A stretch of DNA of 64,000 bases from Candidatus Omnitrophota bacterium (GTDB lineage Bacteria > Omnitrophota > Gorgyraeia > Aquiviventales > Aquiviventaceae), in the NCBI GenBank assembly GCA_030697665.1, contig JAUYPJ010000037.1, positions 52,260-116,259 on the forward strand. Direction: 5' to 3'. The position numbers and the translations under genes were made by a program. The notes beneath the pieces were generated by a model, which was not told the origin of the DNA, did not search any database, and was given only the letters and a program-made list of their open reading frames with translations. Below are positions 47,497-57,234 of the stretch, in pieces; position 1 is the stretch's first letter, and each line of letters opens with the position of its first letter.

Positions 47497-48638
47497 TTGG
47501 GGTCATTGAAGTCGATCGTCCGCAGGATCTCCAGAATCCGCTGTGCGCTCTGTCCGTCCCCATAAGGACTCTCGCAGCGCTCGACACGCTCGCGGAAGGT
47601 CTGATCAGACACCGCCTGGACAATGGCCGTTTTGATCTGCTCGACATCGTGATCGACAAACAGCAGATTCTCGGCGTGGAGGCGGCCCCGTTGGCGATTC
47701 CCGATATTCACCACCGGAAGCTTCAAGTAGGGCGCCTCCATAATCCCCGCGCTGGAGTTTCCCACAAGCACACTGGCATGCCGTAACAGGTTCACGAACT
47801 CCCGGCGCGGGATGTGGCGAGCGATCGTGACCCCTGGGGCCTGCTCATATTGCGACAGCACGCAGATCAGATCCCGGGCCCCGGCATCGCTGTTGGGGTA
47901 GACCATGAGCGCCCGGTACCCCAACGCGCAGACGGCCCGCATCGTGATCTCCATCTGACGCGCTGCATCGTGCGCTTCCGTGCTGACGACATGCTGGATC
48001 ACCACCACAAGCGGCGAGTGGTCCACTGGAACGCCCAACTGGCGGCTCAGCTCTTCCCGCTCCATCCAAGGCGTCTCTCGGAGACGATCAAGCGCTGGAT
48101 TGCCCGTTTCGAACACTCTCCAGGGTTCCTCGCCGAGCTTCAACACCCGTTCGTAGGCCTCCTGGCTGAATGTGAAATGGAGGTGCGCCAGCTTTGTCAC
48201 CGCCTGCCTGACGCAATCATCGACGTTCCTCATCAGGGGATCGCCCCCGCCAACGTGCGCCACGATGATGTTCATATAGGCGCCCGCCAGAGCTCCCATG
48301 ATCGCCTCTTCTCGATCTCCAAAGACCATCAGGACATCGGGATGCTCGCGCGTCAGGGTCTGGATGAGCCCGCTGAGGAGCATCGCTGCGCCTTTGATCC
48401 GTCCGCCGAGTGAGTTGCTGTCCAGGAGCGACTCGATGCGGTCCACAACAAGAACGTCGTCTTCCCGAATCTGCTCGACCGACAACCCAAACGTCTTGGA
48501 GAGATGCGCGCCGGCCACAATGACCCCGACCTCAAATTCTTTCGACTCGTGCAACGCCCGAATCACCGGATACATGATGTCGTATTCAGATCGAATGCCG
48601 GTGAGGAACAGGATCTTCGGACGTCGCTTGGATCCCAT
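47469..48638 (-). CDS. UDP-N-acetylglucosamine 2-epimerase, hydrolysing (NeuC/LegG-like)
   Basis: KILFLTGIRSEYDIMYPVIRALHESKEFEVGVIVAGAHLSKTFG...VMVFGDREEAIMGALAGAYMNIIVAHVGGGDPLMRNVDDCVRQAVTKLAHLHF...VGNSSAGIMEAPYLKLPVVNIGNRQRGR. Confidence 0.94.
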   Translation of the reverse strand: MGSKRRPKILFLTGIRSEYDIMYPVIRALHESKEFEVGVIVAGAHLSKTFGLSVEQIREDDVLVVDRIESLLDSNSLGGRIKGAAMLLSGLIQTLTREHPDVLMVFGDREEAIMGALAGAYMNIIVAHVGGGDPLMRNVDDCVRQAVTKLAHLHFTFSQEAYERVLKLGEEPWRVFETGNPALDRLRETPWMEREELSRQLGVPVDHSPLVVVIQHVVSTEAHDAARQMEITMRAVCALGYRALMVYPNSDAGARDLICVLSQYEQAPGVTIARHIPRREFVNLLRHASVLVGNSSAGIMEAPYLKLPVVNIGNRQRGRLHAENLLFVDHDVEQIKTAIVQAVSDQTFRERVERCESPYGDGQSAQRILEILRTIDFNDPKWLIKQMTF

Positions 48639-48641
48639 CCG

Positions 48642-49340
48642 TCAGCCCTGCCCGTCTACACCGAGATACGCCGGCAGGCCCTGGAGCGTGTCCAGCTCCA
48701 CATCGGCCCGCCAGGTGTCCGGTGACTGCGGCTGAGGCGCGGCGGCTCGCCTGATCCTGATGGCCACCATCCCGGCGCGTTTGGCACCCGAGATATCAGT
48801 CCGGGGATCATCCCCCACATAGACCGCCCGGTCAGCCGGAACCTCCAACGCGCTCAACGTCTTCACAAACGGCAGCGTGTTGGGCTTTTCGTACTCCTTG
48901 CCGAAGGCCCGGGCATAACAGATGTGATCAAACCGCGGCTGGATCCCCAGCAGCGCGACCTTGTTGGCCTGAGCCTCGGCAATCCCATTGGTCACCAGCG
49001 CCAGCTTGACTCTTCCTCGTAGCCACGTCAGCACCTCATCGGCATCGGGATAGAGCGTCAGTCCGCCGGCCACCGTCTTATAGAGGTCGAGCACCTCCTC
49101 ATCAAGCGTGGGGGAGTAGACTCCAAGTTCCTCCAAGACAAACTTGAAGAACTTGGGATACTGACTGCCCTTCTTGTCAAACGCTGCGGTCATCCAACCA
49201 TCCAGCTGCGACGAGTCTCTCCGGCAGAGGGGCGCCAGGTGCCTGGCGATTCGTTCAAACGCCAGCAGGAAATAGTCCCGCTCATCGTAGAGCGTGTTAT
49301 CCAAATCAAACAGGACAGCTTGAGTCTTGCACTTGGCCAT
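48642..49340 (-). CDS. HAD family hydrolase
   Basis: AVLFDLDNTLYDERDYFLLAFERIARHL...LALVTNGIAEAQANKVALLGIQPRFDHICYARAFGKEYEKPNTLPFVKTL...YVGDDPRTDISGAKRAGM. Confidence 0.93.
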   Translation of the reverse strand: MAKCKTQAVLFDLDNTLYDERDYFLLAFERIARHLAPLCRRDSSQLDGWMTAAFDKKGSQYPKFFKFVLEELGVYSPTLDEEVLDLYKTVAGGLTLYPDADEVLTWLRGRVKLALVTNGIAEAQANKVALLGIQPRFDHICYARAFGKEYEKPNTLPFVKTLSALEVPADRAVYVGDDPRTDISGAKRAGMVAIRIRRAAAPQPQSPDTWRADVELDTLQGLPAYLGVDGQG

Positions 49341-50379
49341 TGCGCAGGTAGAGCTCCTTGAAATACCGGATCATCATCACCCGGTTTTTGATAGCAAGGG
49401 TTGGAATCTCCTCCCCCAGCGCGAGCTTGATCGCGAAATACACCAGATTCGCTCCGGCTGCCGCGCAGAACGCGGTCGAGGCCGCCAGCCGAGGGTTGGA
49501 ATCGTAGATCATCGGAGCCCCGGTGCGCGATAGCTTGATCTCAAAGTTCACGTTGTAGCTGAACCCGAAGGCTCGACAGGCCTTCTGGGCCACCGCAATG
49601 ACGGGAGGATTGAGATCAACCAGGCCACGCAGCGTCTGTGAGGGAGTCCCCCACAGCCGAATCTTGGGCACCGTGATGAGTGGCCTGCCGTGGTCCGCCA
49701 ACAGGTCCACACTGTAGAACTCGCCTGGCAGATACTCCATCACAATCACTTGCGGAAACTGTCGTTGCTGACGCAGGAGTCCAGCGACATACTCGAATGG
49801 ATAGTTGATGTCCGCCTTGCTGTTCAGCAAGCTTGCAAAATCGATGTCCGGATGCAGAATCATCACGCCCCGACCCCCTCGGCTCAGACGGGGTTTGAGG
49901 ACGATGGGCTCTTTCGGATAGCCCAGGCGATCGCTGGCCACCAGAAACTCGTCAAACGTCGAGGCGCAATAGAACTCCGGGGCGCCCGCGTCATGCTCCC
50001 TGAGCGTCTCGTACACCAATCCCTTGTCGAACCCACGCACCAGGATTTCATAGGGGGACACAGCCACCTTCGCCCCCGCGGCCTCAAACATGTCACGCCG
50101 TTTCGCGATCGCCAGACAGTCTTCATGCCCACAGGGCAAGATCACGTCGATGGCCTCACGTCCCACAATTTCCACAATTCGCTCAACGAACGCTGTTTCA
50201 TCCTCGCTCGATGGAGGAACCTGATAGAAGCGATCGACGAGGAGGGCCCCCGCCACGTGCGGAAAGCCGTCGATCCCCACGACCGTAATCTCGCGTTCGC
50301 CATTCTGTTTGATCGCGTCAATCAGACTCGGGCTCGTCAAGGCCCCGCACGTCGTCAGCAGGATCCTCAAGCGCTGCAT
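49306..50379 (-). CDS. ATP-grasp domain protein
   Basis: RILLTTCGALTSPSLIDAIKQNGEREITVVGID...PIVLKPRLSRGGRGVMIL...VIVMEYLPGEFYSVDLLADHG...NPRLAASTAFCAAAG. Confidence 0.88.
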   Translation of the reverse strand: MQRLRILLTTCGALTSPSLIDAIKQNGEREITVVGIDGFPHVAGALLVDRFYQVPPSSEDETAFVERIVEIVGREAIDVILPCGHEDCLAIAKRRDMFEAAGAKVAVSPYEILVRGFDKGLVYETLREHDAGAPEFYCASTFDEFLVASDRLGYPKEPIVLKPRLSRGGRGVMILHPDIDFASLLNSKADINYPFEYVAGLLRQQRQFPQVIVMEYLPGEFYSVDLLADHGRPLITVPKIRLWGTPSQTLRGLVDLNPPVIAVAQKACRAFGFSYNVNFEIKLSRTGAPMIYDSNPRLAASTAFCAAAGANLVYFAIKLALGEEIPTLAIKNRVMMIRYFKELYLRNGQVQDSSCPV

Positions 50380-50383
50380 CCGC

Positions 50384-51547
50384 TCACGTCGCCTTCCTCA
50401 GCACGCTCAGAAGACTCTCGACCACGTGGGCCACCTCATCATCCGTCAGCCCCACGTGCATGGGCAGACAAACATAGTGGCTCAGGATCCATTCCACATT
50501 GGGCAGCGCACCAGGCGCGTAGCCATACCGCTGTCGGTAGTACGGTTGCAGATGAACGGGCGGCGCGTACGGTTGACTGACCTGAATCCCGTGCGACTGC
50601 AGCAGCTCACGGGCAATGCACCCTGGATCCAAGCCATCGGCGAGGGACACCGGAAACTTCCAGTACGCGTGCCTGATGTGCGTGTAGCGCGCCGGCAGGC
50701 GGATCAACGCCTCATCAGCCAATTGCTCTTCGTAGAGTCTGGCAATGGTGTTGCGCCGTGCGACAAAGACCTCGAGATTCCCGAGCTGGTTCAGGGCCAC
50801 CGCAGCCCGAAACTCGTCACATCGCATGTTGCTGCCCACACGCACACACTGGGTTCTGGTCTCCTCCATTCCGTGGTCGCGGACGCTTCGCGCGAACGCC
50901 GCCAGGCAGGGGTCGCCCGTCGTCAACACGCCACCTTCTCCTGCGGTCAGGACCTTCGTCGCATACAGGGAAAAGCACGCAGCATCCGCCAACGCGCCCG
51001 ACTTGACACCCCGGTAGATCGCACCGGGCGAGTGCGCGGCATCCTCAATGAGGAACAGGCTGCGCCGTCGACAGACGGCTCGGATCGCCTCAAAGTCCGG
51101 GGGGATCAACCCGTGCATATTCACGACGATCACCCCAGCGGTCTTGGGTCCGATAGCGGTTTCTACCAACTCTGCCGTCAGGCACTGGGTCGCACGATCC
51201 ACATCGATGATGACCGGCCGGCCCCCAGCGGTAATGACGGCGTTTGCCGTGGCTACAAACGTCTGCGCGGGAACGAGGACGTCCCGCCCTTCAACCTCGA
51301 AAAAACGTAAGGCAATCTCCAACGCGCTGGTGCAGGAGTGAACTGCCACCGCATGCGAGACGCCCACGTAGTGGGCAAAGTCCTGCTCGAGCCGCTGAAC
51401 CAGCGGCCCCAGCGTCAGCATCCCGTCGAGGATCTCGCTCATGGAGGCGAGAATCTGCGCTTTGTCGGCCGGACTGAAAAACGGCTTGGCATTCGGAATG
51501 AACCGCTGTGCAGCCCTCCTAACAGGGGCCGTAATCTCAACGCCCAT
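50384..51547 (-). CDS. DegT/DnrJ/EryC1/StrS aminotransferase
   Basis: IPNAKPFFSPADKAQILASMSEILDGMLTLGPLVQRLEQDFAHYVGVSHAVAVHSCTSALEIALRFFEVEGRDVLVPAQTFVATANAVITAGGRPVIIDVD...EDAAHSPGAIY. Confidence 0.93.
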   Translation of the reverse strand: MGVEITAPVRRAAQRFIPNAKPFFSPADKAQILASMSEILDGMLTLGPLVQRLEQDFAHYVGVSHAVAVHSCTSALEIALRFFEVEGRDVLVPAQTFVATANAVITAGGRPVIIDVDRATQCLTAELVETAIGPKTAGVIVVNMHGLIPPDFEAIRAVCRRRSLFLIEDAAHSPGAIYRGVKSGALADAACFSLYATKVLTAGEGGVLTTGDPCLAAFARSVRDHGMEETRTQCVRVGSNMRCDEFRAAVALNQLGNLEVFVARRNTIARLYEEQLADEALIRLPARYTHIRHAYWKFPVSLADGLDPGCIARELLQSHGIQVSQPYAPPVHLQPYYRQRYGYAPGALPNVEWILSHYVCLPMHVGLTDDEVAHVVESLLSVLRKAT

Positions 51548-52469
51548 TCTCACGTCCCTGCTCAACCCGAAGTTCTTCGGCGTATCGTTGCATCGCGACC
51601 CGCAGCCCCGTCGGATAGAACCCGATCTGACGCTGGGCTTCTTCAATATCTGCGTACAGATCCATAGGCTGAGGGGTCTGTCGGTCAATCGGCACAATGG
51701 GGCTCCTACTCCCCAGCGCCTCGATGAGCGCCTCGGCATACTGCCGCGTGGTCACAGGCTGCCCACAACCAAGATTCAGACAGCAGAACGTGTCCGAGGG
51801 TGGGCTCACCACGCAGGCCGCAATCGCCTCGATGACGTCATCGACGTGCAAGGCGTCTCGAATAAGCTGGCCTCGCGCAAACAGCTCAATGGCTTGGTTC
51901 TGGAGGGCTAATCGAGCCAGCCCATCGATGAAACTGTCAGCCTGACCTGCCCCAAAGAGACTCGGCAGACGCAGGATGATCGTCTGCGTCGGTCCCTCCA
52001 CAGTCCTTAAGAGCTGTTCGCTCCACCACTTGGTGATCGCGTAGGGTTCCTCCCCTCTGGCAGGATGCGTCTCCTTGACAGGAACTAGGTCGGTCCGACC
52101 ATAGATCCTCTGGGTTGAGGTGTAGATCAGTTGCCGAGGTGGACGCGAGACCAAAGCATCCAAGAGGTGTGCGGTCGTCAGGACATTCGACCTGATGTAC
52201 TCTGACAGTTGATACCGGCCAGGCTGTCGCGAGGCCGCGTGGACCACGACCTCTGGATAGCCGCACTCCTGCCCCAGTCGCTCAAGCTGATGGCAGGCTT
52301 TCTCAGAGGCCAGGTCGATCGAGATCGAGCGGTCCGCGGCAGGGCACGGCCGCCGAGAAAGACTCACGACGTAATGCCCCTGAGCCCTCAGTGTCGGGGC
52401 GAGGCGACTACCGAGAAATCCTGCGCAGCCAGTGATCCAGATCGTCATGAGATCGTGTGGCTCCTGCAT
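51537..52469 (-). CDS. NAD-dependent epimerase/dehydratase
   Basis: MTIWITGCAGFLGSRLAPTLRAQGHYVVSLSRR...VVHAASRQPG...YTSTQRIYG...YAITKWWSEQLL. Confidence 0.9.
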   Translation of the reverse strand: MQEPHDLMTIWITGCAGFLGSRLAPTLRAQGHYVVSLSRRPCPAADRSISIDLASEKACHQLERLGQECGYPEVVVHAASRQPGRYQLSEYIRSNVLTTAHLLDALVSRPPRQLIYTSTQRIYGRTDLVPVKETHPARGEEPYAITKWWSEQLLRTVEGPTQTIILRLPSLFGAGQADSFIDGLARLALQNQAIELFARGQLIRDALHVDDVIEAIAACVVSPPSDTFCCLNLGCGQPVTTRQYAEALIEALGSRSPIVPIDRQTPQPMDLYADIEEAQRQIGFYPTGLRVAMQRYAEELRVEQGRENGR

Positions 52470-53521
52470 CACTCGAGCATCTCCCACCCAAGGACGCTGC
52501 CCGCTGGAACATCCACGCGCATCGTCCGCCCAATCAGGTGTGGGAGCACCGCTGGTGGCAGCCCTGTTCCTGGCCGCTTGATTGCGATGAGCTCACTCGC
52601 CAAGCGCATCCCTGCCCGCAGATCCTGCGCAGCGACCAGACTCCGCCGAGCGGTCAGGGCATTGCCACACTCGCTTGCGGCCGGTTCTTTGCGCCCGTGG
52701 CCCAGCGCACTCTCGACGGTTCGAATGCCTTTCACGAGAGCCGACAGCTCGTGCGGTTCGAGTGAAGCCTGATGGTCCGGCCCAGGAAGCGTCCTGTCCA
52801 GCGTGAGGTGTTTCTCAATCACGCACGCCCCCAAGGTAACCGCCGCAAGGGCCACCTCGATCCCTGGCGTATGGTCAGAGTAGCCAACCGGCACCTGGAA
52901 CGCTTGTGCCATGGCGGGCATCGCCCGCAGGTTGGCTTCGCGCGGATCCGTCGGATAACTGCTGACACAATGGAGCAACACGAGCTGTCGGTTGCCTGCC
53001 TGGTGGATCGCCTGCACCGCTGTCTGGACTTCTGCCAAGGTGGACATCCCAGTCGAGACGATCATTGGTTTGCCCTTGCGCGCCACATATGCCAGGAACG
53101 GAAGATTGGTCAATTCCCCCGATGACATTTTGAACACCGCCACACCCAGCGCCTCCAACAAGTCTGCGCTTGCCTCATCAAATGGGGTGGACATGAACAG
53201 GATCCCGCGTGCTCGACAGTAGTCCCATAAAGCCCGGTGGGCTTCCTCTGAGAGTTCAAGCCGACGGAGCATCTCAACTTGCGATTCTCCAACGCCAGTC
53301 GTCTGGAGTTGATAACCCGCTTTAGGCGCCTGGGGCGTCGCGACCTGCTCAGCCTTAAAAGTTTGAAACTTCACCGCATCCGCGCCGCTCCGCGCGGCGA
53401 TCTCCACCAGACGCGTGGCCAGCGCGACATCTCCATTATGATTGACGCCGACTTCCGCGACGATAAAGCAGGGCGCCCCGCCTCCGATCTGTCGGCCTGC
53501 GATCGTTACCGGAGCTACCAT
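52469..53521 (-). CDS. neuB: N-acetylneuraminate synthase family (NeuB/LegI-like)
   Basis: PCFIVAEVGVNHNGDVALATRLVEIAARSGADAVKFQTFKAEQVATPQAPKAGYQ...MSTPFDEASADLLEALGVAVFKMSSGELTNLPFLAYVARKGKPMIVSTGMSTLAEV...GYSDHTPG...EKHLTLDR, SAF-like C-term. Confidence 0.96.
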   Translation of the reverse strand: MVAPVTIAGRQIGGGAPCFIVAEVGVNHNGDVALATRLVEIAARSGADAVKFQTFKAEQVATPQAPKAGYQLQTTGVGESQVEMLRRLELSEEAHRALWDYCRARGILFMSTPFDEASADLLEALGVAVFKMSSGELTNLPFLAYVARKGKPMIVSTGMSTLAEVQTAVQAIHQAGNRQLVLLHCVSSYPTDPREANLRAMPAMAQAFQVPVGYSDHTPGIEVALAAVTLGACVIEKHLTLDRTLPGPDHQASLEPHELSALVKGIRTVESALGHGRKEPAASECGNALTARRSLVAAQDLRAGMRLASELIAIKRPGTGLPPAVLPHLIGRTMRVDVPAGSVLGWEMLE

Positions 53522-54351
53522 GCGGTCAGTCCTCCATCGATCACCAGGTTGTGTCCGGTCACATAGGCGGAGGCATCCGACGCCAAGTACACCACCGCGC
53601 CGCTGACGTCATCCGAAGCGGCCTTGCGCCCCATCGGCACCCGGGCCGAGTAGCGCTCCACGAAGCCGGCGTCCTCGCCAGGATGCGCAATGCCCCCAGG
53701 CGAGATGCAGTTGACCCGAATACCGCGGTCGCCCCAATAGGCGGCGAGGAACCGCGTCAAGGCGATGACCGCTCCCTTCACCGCCGCATAGCCAGCGTGG
53801 GAATAGAGCCGCTTCGATGGATCGTGCGGCGCCCCGGCGTAGAGCTGTGCCAGGTTGGCGCCTTCGTAGATGCGCTGGTCGTTGCCGACCACCCCGTAGA
53901 CCGAGGACAGGAACATCATGCTGCCGCCCCCGGCCGTCTCCATCACGCGGCCGACCTGTTGCGCCACCAGAAAGAGCCCGTCCAGCTCCACCCGCATGAG
54001 CTGCCGCCATCCCTCCAGCGAGCACTCGGTGAACGGCTGATAGAAGTCTTGCGGCTTCGTCGTCACGCTGTAGATCAGGATGTCGATCCGAGACGCCTCC
54101 GTCATAATCGCACTGACCAGTGATTGCACAGACCCTGGATCGCTGACATCAACGGTCCGCTGCGAAATATCAGAGCCGCCGTCGGGACGCGCCGGATCGT
54201 GCGCCGCCGCCCGCGACGGTTCAGGCAGATCCGCCGCATAGACCCGAGCGCCGCACTCCGATAACGCCGTCGCAAAACGCTGTCCCAAGAACCCGCGCCC
54301 TCCCACGACCAACGCGACCTTGTTGGAGAGATCAAACCGGCGCCAGATCAC
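53515..54351 (-). CDS. SDR family oxidoreductase
   Basis: LSNKVALVVGGRGFLGQRFATALSECGARVYAADL...MMFLSSVYGVVGNDQ...YSHAGYAAVKGAVIALTRFLAAYWGDRGIRVNCISPGGI. GTG start inferred. Confidence 0.9.
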   Translation of the reverse strand: MIWRRFDLSNKVALVVGGRGFLGQRFATALSECGARVYAADLPEPSRAAAHDPARPDGGSDISQRTVDVSDPGSVQSLVSAIMTEASRIDILIYSVTTKPQDFYQPFTECSLEGWRQLMRVELDGLFLVAQQVGRVMETAGGGSMMFLSSVYGVVGNDQRIYEGANLAQLYAGAPHDPSKRLYSHAGYAAVKGAVIALTRFLAAYWGDRGIRVNCISPGGIAHPGEDAGFVERYSARVPMGRKAASDDVSGAVVYLASDASAYVTGHNLVIDGGLTAW

Positions 54352-56161
54352 GTGCCACGCTCCGCGTAGTGACCCGATGACGATCACGCCCGACGTCGGC
54401 GACCGCTTCCAGACGCCCGGACCTGGCTGAGGCGAACGCCGCCCCCACGATCGCGAGGCTTTGCGCGGCCCCGTGGGCATCGAACGCGTGCCGGATGCGC
54501 CCCTCGCTGACGTATCGGAGGAACGTGCGCAGTTCATCGAGGTAGGCGTCGTTCGCATCGTACCCAGCGCGTTCCCATGCCACATGCGGAGCCGCTTCAC
54601 CCGCGCGTTGCGCCACCACCTTCGGCTCCATCAGGTCATAGGCGATCCATCCTCGCTCACACGACACGACACCCGTTCGATGCGCAGGGCGCTGAAGGTA
54701 GTCCAGATGAATTTGGCTCACCCCTCCTGAGAGATGTTGGATCATCAGATCCGCGATGACATCCACCTCAAGGGGCAGCTCGTCGGAGGGCGGAAACACG
54801 CCCAGCACGCTCCGTGCGGGTCCCAGCAACTGTAGGGCCAACTGCACCTCGTGACTCAACGTGAGGGCCACCCCACCCCCAAGGTCTTTGCGGGCGTAGT
54901 AGGCCTGACGGTAGTCCTCGGCGGGATGCCAGTCAGGCAGCCACTGGCCCGCCTGGCATTGGAACAGCAGCCGCCTGCCAAATCGATCGGTTTGGAGCAA
55001 ATCCTGAACCGCACGGATCGCCGCTTGAAATGGCAGATTGTACCCCACGAACGTCACGACCTTATGCGCTCGGACCCGCTCGAGAAATGCCTGCACACCA
55101 TCCAGGGAATGCGCAAGCGGCTTCTCGATGAGGAGCCCTCGAACGTGGGGCAGGAACCGTTCGGCCACCTCAAGGTGTAGGCTGGTGGGGTTGCTAATAA
55201 TCGCCGCATCTGGTTTCGTCTCAAGCAGCGCTGACCAGTCGTCCACCTCTCTGACCCCATGCTGAGGGTCCATGTCCTGAACATGCCCCTTGCGGCTTCG
55301 CAGGGCCACCAGGTCCGTGATCCCCAACCGGCGGAGGTTGCGGATATGCCGCTGCCCGATCGACCCGCATCCCACCACGGCGACACGGCGGACGGGGTAG
55401 CGGGATGTAAGATTCACCGATGATTGGACCGCCCACCGCTTTTGGTACTGCACAGCGCAGCGACGGTTCACCTCCACGACCTCCGGATGGTCCCGGAGAA
55501 ACTGAAGGATCTCGTCGAGACTGAACACCTTGCCAGGTCGGTATAACGCGGCAAAGACGGCTTGAAAAAACTCCAGGTCCTCCGGATAATCCAGCGTCAT
55601 GCGCAGGGACGGCTGCCGGTGGAGGGGGTTCTCAATGGGCAGATCATAGACCGAGAACAGATCGGTATCCGTGAAATATCCCCCCCAGACCTCTGAGTCG
55701 CGGCTGTCTTTGATCTCAAGCACCCGCTCGAACGCCACGGGTTTGACCCCATAGGTGTAGACCCCGTGCGGCAGATCCAACGCGCGAATCAAGTCCGCCT
55801 TGGTGGTCTGAAAGGTTTCTACAATGCGGTCCGCGTAAGCCGGATCCGCGAACGGACAGTCCGCAGTGATGCTCACGATGTAGTCCAGCCCAAACGTGAC
55901 CGAGGCGTCATAGAGCCGCTTCACCACATCGTCTGCGTCGCCGCGGAAGCACGCCACCCCTTCCCTGGCAGCCAGATCCTCCAGCCGATCGTCCTGGGCG
56001 TTCGTCGACGTGCAGATGACGACCTGATCCACGCGGCGGGCCAGCTTGACGCGATCGAGCATGTGCGCGAGGATCGGGCGCCCACAAATGTCGCGCAGCA
56101 GCTTCTCGGGCAGCCGCGTTGACTTCAATCGCGCCGTGATGAGAAACCCCGTCTTCATCAC
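54332..56161 (-). CDS. Fusion: SpsF/NeuA-like cytidylyltransferase + Gfo/Idh/MocA oxidoreductase
   Basis: N-term MKTGFLITARLKSTRLPEKLLRDICGRPILAHMLDRVKLARRVDQVVICTST; C-term YPVRRVAVVGCGSIGQRHIRNLRRLGITDLVALRSRKG...LLIEKPLAHSLDGVQAFLERV...GYNLPFQAAIRAVQ. Confidence 0.92.
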   Translation of the reverse strand: MMKTGFLITARLKSTRLPEKLLRDICGRPILAHMLDRVKLARRVDQVVICTSTNAQDDRLEDLAAREGVACFRGDADDVVKRLYDASVTFGLDYIVSITADCPFADPAYADRIVETFQTTKADLIRALDLPHGVYTYGVKPVAFERVLEIKDSRDSEVWGGYFTDTDLFSVYDLPIENPLHRQPSLRMTLDYPEDLEFFQAVFAALYRPGKVFSLDEILQFLRDHPEVVEVNRRCAVQYQKRWAVQSSVNLTSRYPVRRVAVVGCGSIGQRHIRNLRRLGITDLVALRSRKGHVQDMDPQHGVREVDDWSALLETKPDAAIISNPTSLHLEVAERFLPHVRGLLIEKPLAHSLDGVQAFLERVRAHKVVTFVGYNLPFQAAIRAVQDLLQTDRFGRRLLFQCQAGQWLPDWHPAEDYRQAYYARKDLGGGVALTLSHEVQLALQLLGPARSVLGVFPPSDELPLEVDVIADLMIQHLSGGVSQIHLDYLQRPAHRTGVVSCERGWIAYDLMEPKVVAQRAGEAAPHVAWERAGYDANDAYLDELRTFLRYVSEGRIRHAFDAHGAAQSLAIVGAAFASARSGRLEAVADVGRDRHRVTTRSVARDLAPV

Positions 56162-57234
56162 GCGACGTCCTCCTCCTGGATCACGTGGTAGGTCTCGATC
56201 TTCCGCTTCGTCATGCGGCCGACCAATCGACCGGCTTGGTCCGGCGGCAGCCCCAGGCGATCCGCGCGCATGAACACGAGGTCTGCCTCGGTCAGTCGGG
56301 TGCCGGCGGCCAGCGGCCGGCTGGCGACCAAGCTTTTCTTCGCGTAGCGCCGATAGCGCAGCTCGGCCGGTGAAAACGGCTTCGGGGCGGCCTGGCCCTT
56401 GGCCGCTTCGATCTCACGGATCATGCCGACGAACCGCACAAACTCATCCGGGTTGAGGGCCGCTTCATGATCGACGCCTTTGCGGGATCGATCATCGGTG
56501 AGGTGCTTCTCAAGGATGTCGATCCCCATCCCCACCGCAGCGGCCGGCAGCCACCACGCGGCTCCGTGCTCGGCGTCGCTGTGATCCTGGTAGCCCACCG
56601 GCAGCCCGAAGAGCTGCTTGAGATTCCTCATGTATTCCAACTGGAGATCCTCGGCCCGGGTGGGGAAATCCTGGAAGCCGTACATCAACCAGATCGTCGA
56701 GGGCGACGCAGCCCGGATCCACTCCAGCGCCGTCTGGATCTCATCCAGCGTCGAGGCCCCGATGCTCAGATCAATCCGTTTGCCGCTGCGGGCCACATGC
56801 CGAACGAGCCAGGGGTTGGAAAGATCGGCCGAGTGGATCTTGTACGCATCGACCCCGATGCGCTCGCAGAAGTCAGCGCTCGCCCGTTCGTAGACGCAGG
56901 CGATGATCTGCATGGCCGGATACCGGTCGCGGACGTACGACGCCAGGTCGGTCCACTGCGCTCGAGATAATTCCAACCCGGTGAGCTTCTGGTAGTCCGG
57001 ATGGTGCGGCACCACCATGTCCGCCAGCGACCAGATCTGGAACTGCATCGCATCGGCGCCGGCGCGGCCTGCCCCGTCGATGATCGCGCGGGCCAGCGCC
57101 GGATCGCCTTCGTGCGAACACGCCATCTCGGCGATGATGGACACCTGGCCCGGCCGGGTGGATCCGTGCCGTCCCTGCGCCTCTTCCGCTGCCGCGCTCG
57201 CGCGCTCAGCGTCGCGTGTCACCACGTCCGTCAT
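56158..57234 (-). CDS. Second NeuB/SpsE-like synthase with SAF domain
   Basis: VSIIAEMACSHEGDPALARAIIDGAGRAGADAMQFQIWSLADMVVPHHPDYQKLTGLELSRAQW...IGVDAYKIHSADLSNPWLVRHVARSGKRIDLSIGASTLDEIQTAL...EKHLTDDRSRKGVDHEAALNPDEF. Confidence 0.93.
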   Translation of the reverse strand: MTDVVTRDAERASAAAEEAQGRHGSTRPGQVSIIAEMACSHEGDPALARAIIDGAGRAGADAMQFQIWSLADMVVPHHPDYQKLTGLELSRAQWTDLASYVRDRYPAMQIIACVYERASADFCERIGVDAYKIHSADLSNPWLVRHVARSGKRIDLSIGASTLDEIQTALEWIRAASPSTIWLMYGFQDFPTRAEDLQLEYMRNLKQLFGLPVGYQDHSDAEHGAAWWLPAAAVGMGIDILEKHLTDDRSRKGVDHEAALNPDEFVRFVGMIREIEAAKGQAAPKPFSPAELRYRRYAKKSLVASRPLAAGTRLTEADLVFMRADRLGLPPDQAGRLVGRMTKRKIETYHVIQEEDVA

